Origin: an uncultured Alphaproteobacteria bacterium
Lineage (GTDB): Bacteria > Pseudomonadota > Alphaproteobacteria > RF32 > CAG-239
DNA length: 64,000 bases
Reading direction: 5' to 3'
Assembly: GCA_944390275.1 (NCBI GenBank)
Contig: CALXPL010000001.1
Location: 186,001-250,000, forward strand
A program made the translations under genes and the position numbers. Below, one piece after another: positions 61,888 through 64,000 of this stretch. Position 1 is the stretch's first letter. Each line of letters begins with the position of its first letter. The notes under the pieces are model-generated. The model did no database searches, was not told the DNA's origin, and worked only from the letters and a program-made list of their open reading frames with translations.

Positions 61888-62511
61888 CTATTTCCCACCT
61901 TTGGTAACAATGACCATAGCTTCTCTCAATATGCGGTCGTTAATCATATAGCCGGTTTGAAGTTCGGAAATTATTGTTCCGGCAGGTTTTGTTTTATCTT
62001 CAACTTCTTGAATTACTTGATGGAAATTTGGATCAAATTTTGTGTTTATAACTTCCATTTTCTTGATTCCAAATTTATCAAATACTTTCATGAGTTCGTT
62101 ATTGGTAAGTTCAACACCAGTTAGAAGATTTTTTAAATGTTCACAGTCATCTTTTTTGTCTTCGGGAATCGATTTTAAGGCTCTGTCAAGGTTGTCTGCA
62201 ACGCTTAGTAGATTTTTTGCAAAAGATGAAATGGCGTATTTGTTATTTTTTTCAATTTCTTGTGTGCAACGTCGCTTGGTATTTTCTGCGTCTGCGTAAG
62301 CTCTTAAGAAATCTTCTTTTAATTTTTTATTTTCTTTTTTTAATTCTTCTAATTCATCATCGATATTTTCAAATTCTTCATTTATATTTTCTGAAGGATT
62401 ATTTTTTGTGTCGTTTTTAATGTCTTTTTCTTTTGTTTTATTATTTTTTTCAGATGAAATATTTTCAGTGTTTTCTTGTGTTTCTGAATCGTTATTTTTT
62501 TGATTTTTCAT
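61888..62511 (-). CDS. grpE: Nucleotide exchange factor GrpE
   Basis: 207 aa. An acidic, Asn-rich N-terminal tail of about 45 residues (unusually low-complexity), then a long coiled coil (ENIDDELEELKKENKKLKED, FLRAYADAENTKRRCTQEIE), and the beta-wing (FDPNFHQVIQEVED, GTIISELQTGYMINDRILREAMV). Exchanges ADP for ATP on DnaK. Encoded 52 kb from dnaK-dnaJ. Divergent from the glycogen synthase gene. Confidence 0.97.
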   Translation of the reverse strand: MKNQKNNDSETQENTENISSEKNNKTKEKDIKNDTKNNPSENINEEFENIDDELEELKKENKKLKEDFLRAYADAENTKRRCTQEIEKNNKYAISSFAKNLLSVADNLDRALKSIPEDKKDDCEHLKNLLTGVELTNNELMKVFDKFGIKKMEVINTKFDPNFHQVIQEVEDKTKPAGTIISELQTGYMINDRILREAMVIVTKGGK

Positions 62512-62624
62512 CGAATTGCCTCTTAAATATTGTTGATTATATTAATCTACTATTATATAATTACTTAGTCGTTAATCTAGGACAAGTCAAGAGATTTGAT
62601 TTTTGTTTTGAAAGAGGTAAAATA

Positions 62625-64000
62625 ATGCGTGCACATATTGACAGAATTTATGAAGATGATTGTAAAATGCTGTCTGATAATTTTAATAGAAAAAAATTGC
62701 CTCTTCATTACTCCACTCCCCATACACAACGCGTAAAAGAACTTCAGAATCTTGGAAAACAGCAGTGTTTAGGTAAAAATGATTGGCCTGTGTTTGAAAA
62801 AGTTCAAGCATGGATGATTTCTGCCGAAACGGCGGTGTTTATGAAAATGGGCGGTTTGGGAATGATTGCTTCGGAACTTCCGGAAGCCTATAATCGTGTT
62901 TATTCATCTTCAGGGGATGAGATTCAAGTTGTTACACCTTTGTATGTGGGAAATACGGGTAAAAAAAAAGCCTTATGGAATGCGGATAATCAGTTTTATT
63001 CAGGTGCTGAAGGAAAAAGTTTAAATTTAATGAAAAAAGCGGTAATTGAAGTTCCTTTTTGTAATAAGAAAGGGAAGTTAATCCATTATTGCGTTAATGT
63101 TTATCAGTGCCGTTTTGAAGGTGTTGATTATATTCTTTTAGAAAATAATCATTTCTTTTCTATCAATCCTCATGCAGATAATCCTTCAGCTCAAGACGGA
63201 TGTTATGTTTTTAATGAGAACGGAATTAATGAAGTTGAGCGTTTTGCTTTCTTTACAAAAGCTGTTTATGTGCTTCTTAAAGATGTTTATGAAAATTCTC
63301 GAAATCCTTTAAAAAAGCCGAATCTTATGATTGCTAATGATTGGCACAGCGGGGAGTTGGCCGGATTATTAAAATATTTTACCTTGGCTCAAGAAGAAGT
63401 GGGTTTCTTAGATGAGAAATTGGCGGACAAATTACAAAAAATTCCGGTGGTCCATATCGCACACCATTTAGGATATCAAGGTTGGGATTATGAAAATTCT
63501 CAAAGGTTATTAAATTCATTATATGAATATACGGCTAATCTTGTTTTTAAAAATGCTAAAGCAATTAAAAACAGTAATCCGCGTACTTCAAATACCCTAA
63601 TTGTTTATGATAGTTATAATCAAGCTAGTTGTAATTTGCATCTTGCTGATCGAGTGGTTACCGTATCTAAAAATTATATGGAAGAGGTTTCAAAGTTTTT
63701 AGATTTTGGCTGGGATTTTCGTGATATCTTAAAAATTCGCAAAGATCACAGGACTTTTTTGGGAATAGTTAACGGTTATGATAAAAATAAAATCTCCCCG
63801 AATGCTAAAAAAATCAAAGCTATAAATGATTTCTTTGGTATGACAGATTTTGTTGTTTATGATGAAAATTCTTTGGAAAAGAAAAATCATAACAAGGCAG
63901 AATTTTTGAAACTTCTTTCTATGTGTATAAAAAATCAAAAATTTAAGCAGGATATGCTGCCTTTGATAGATTTTTATAAATTTGATGATATTTGGGATGA
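62625..64000 (+). CDS. Glycogen/starch synthase, GT5 family (3' end missing)
   Basis: Open from the ATG at 62625 (SD aaagagg) to the window edge, 458 codons without a stop. Catalytic domain of ADP/UDP-glucose glucosyltransferases: ISAETAVFMKMGGLGMIASE (the KxGGL substrate loop, here KMGGL), VVTPLYVG, IANDWHSGELAGLLKYF, VVHIAHHLGYQG and VVTVSKNYMEEV, then GIVNGYDKN matching the GILNGID region. Substitutions in the KxGGLxxV loop differ from classical GlgA. An N-terminal stretch of about 50 residues precedes the usual start. No other glycogen gene is in view. Confidence 0.88.
   Translation, partial: MRAHIDRIYEDDCKMLSDNFNRKKLPLHYSTPHTQRVKELQNLGKQQCLGKNDWPVFEKVQAWMISAETAVFMKMGGLGMIASELPEAYNRVYSSSGDEIQVVTPLYVGNTGKKKALWNADNQFYSGAEGKSLNLMKKAVIEVPFCNKKGKLIHYCVNVYQCRFEGVDYILLENNHFFSINPHADNPSAQDGCYVFNENGINEVERFAFFTKAVYVLLKDVYENSRNPLKKPNLMIANDWHSGELAGLLKYFTLAQEEVGFLDEKLADKLQKIPVVHIAHHLGYQGWDYENSQRLLNSLYEYTANLVFKNAKAIKNSNPRTSNTLIVYDSYNQASCNLHLADRVVTVSKNYMEEVSKFLDFGWDFRDILKIRKDHRTFLGIVNGYDKNKISPNAKKIKAINDFFGMTDFVVYDENSLEKKNHNKAEFLKLLSMCIKNQKFKQDMLPLIDFYKFDDIWD

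Noticed and set aside
62512..62624. Heat-shock promoter for grpE
   Set aside because: A CTTGAC is present on the minus strand near 62585 but no CYTATNT lies at proper spacing; an ordinary sigma-70 promoter is equally likely.
1..64000. CRISPR arrays, rRNA, tRNA genes, insertion sequences or prophage
   Set aside because: None found: no regularly spaced repeats of CRISPR length, no cloverleaf or rRNA signatures, no transposase or phage structural genes.

Overview
The window is a strongly AT-rich chromosomal segment of an alphaproteobacterium with a Gram-negative envelope (LptD, LptF, LolA, MlaEF, peptidoglycan enzymes). The assignment rests on gene orders typical of that class: mnmE-mnmG-rsmG-parA-parB, coaE-dnaQ next to secB/Tim44-like/mltA/smr, rlmN next to an IalB-family gene, an SRP RNA just upstream of dnaX-ybaB-recR, and a short HPr kinase lacking the usual N-terminal domain. 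TAA, TAG and TGA all serve as stops. Very low GC, rare genes (an ADP-dependent sugar kinase, a long archaeal-type thymidine/AMP phosphorylase) and missing members of usual operons suggest an uncultured, possibly host-associated lineage; I cannot name a species.

The organising landmark is a probable chromosomal origin at about 40.0-40.5 kb between rho and coaE. It has four matches to the DnaA box TTATNCACA plus one near-match, four GANTC sites, a CtrA-type TTAA-N7-TTAA site, a divergent gene switch and an apparent change in strand composition. Two perfect 16-bp parS palindromes lie 6-9 kb to its left, inside mnmG and rsmG, beside parAB.

Layout. 0-3.6 kb (minus): xthA, lolA, a DNA methyltransferase, HPr, an EIIA-Man-like protein and an unknown protein. 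3.7-11.3 kb (plus): ABC exporter, long phosphorylase, Gfo/Idh/MocA oxidoreductase, dnaK, dnaJ. 11.3-20.6 kb: rlmN, ialB-like, cca, yraN, rsmI, LpoA-like lipoprotein, SRP RNA, dnaX, ybaB, recR, DUF1796-like. 20.7-29.1 kb (minus): cvpA, radA, mlaF, mlaE, hprK, tsaE, a membrane-anchored nuclease, and a three-gene surface-glycan cluster. 29.2-37.2 kb (minus): parB, parA, rsmG, an inserted PHP/HD/HD trio, mnmG, mnmE. 37.4-40 kb: HAD hydrolase, orphan gene, rho. 40.5-51.9 kb: coaE, dnaQ, smr, unknown membrane protein, mltA, Tim44-like, secB, nth, tsaD, mitofilin-like, ADP-dependent sugar kinase, aroK, small membrane protein, xerD, ACP-like protein. 52-64 kb: rsmA, surA, lptD, lptF, fabG, fabD, ftsK, grpE, and a glycogen/starch synthase running off the right edge.

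The most unusual signal is a 15-bp motif (plus strand TTTAAATACNNYGTT, minus strand AACRNNGTATTTAAA). I find 14 copies, all in one orientation, in two patches (1.49-2.22 kb and 31.3-36.6 kb). They lie between genes and inside genes in more than one reading frame, so protein conservation does not explain them. A second signal is a short basic IPxKxxRK-type segment shared by four otherwise unrelated surface-glycan-type proteins.
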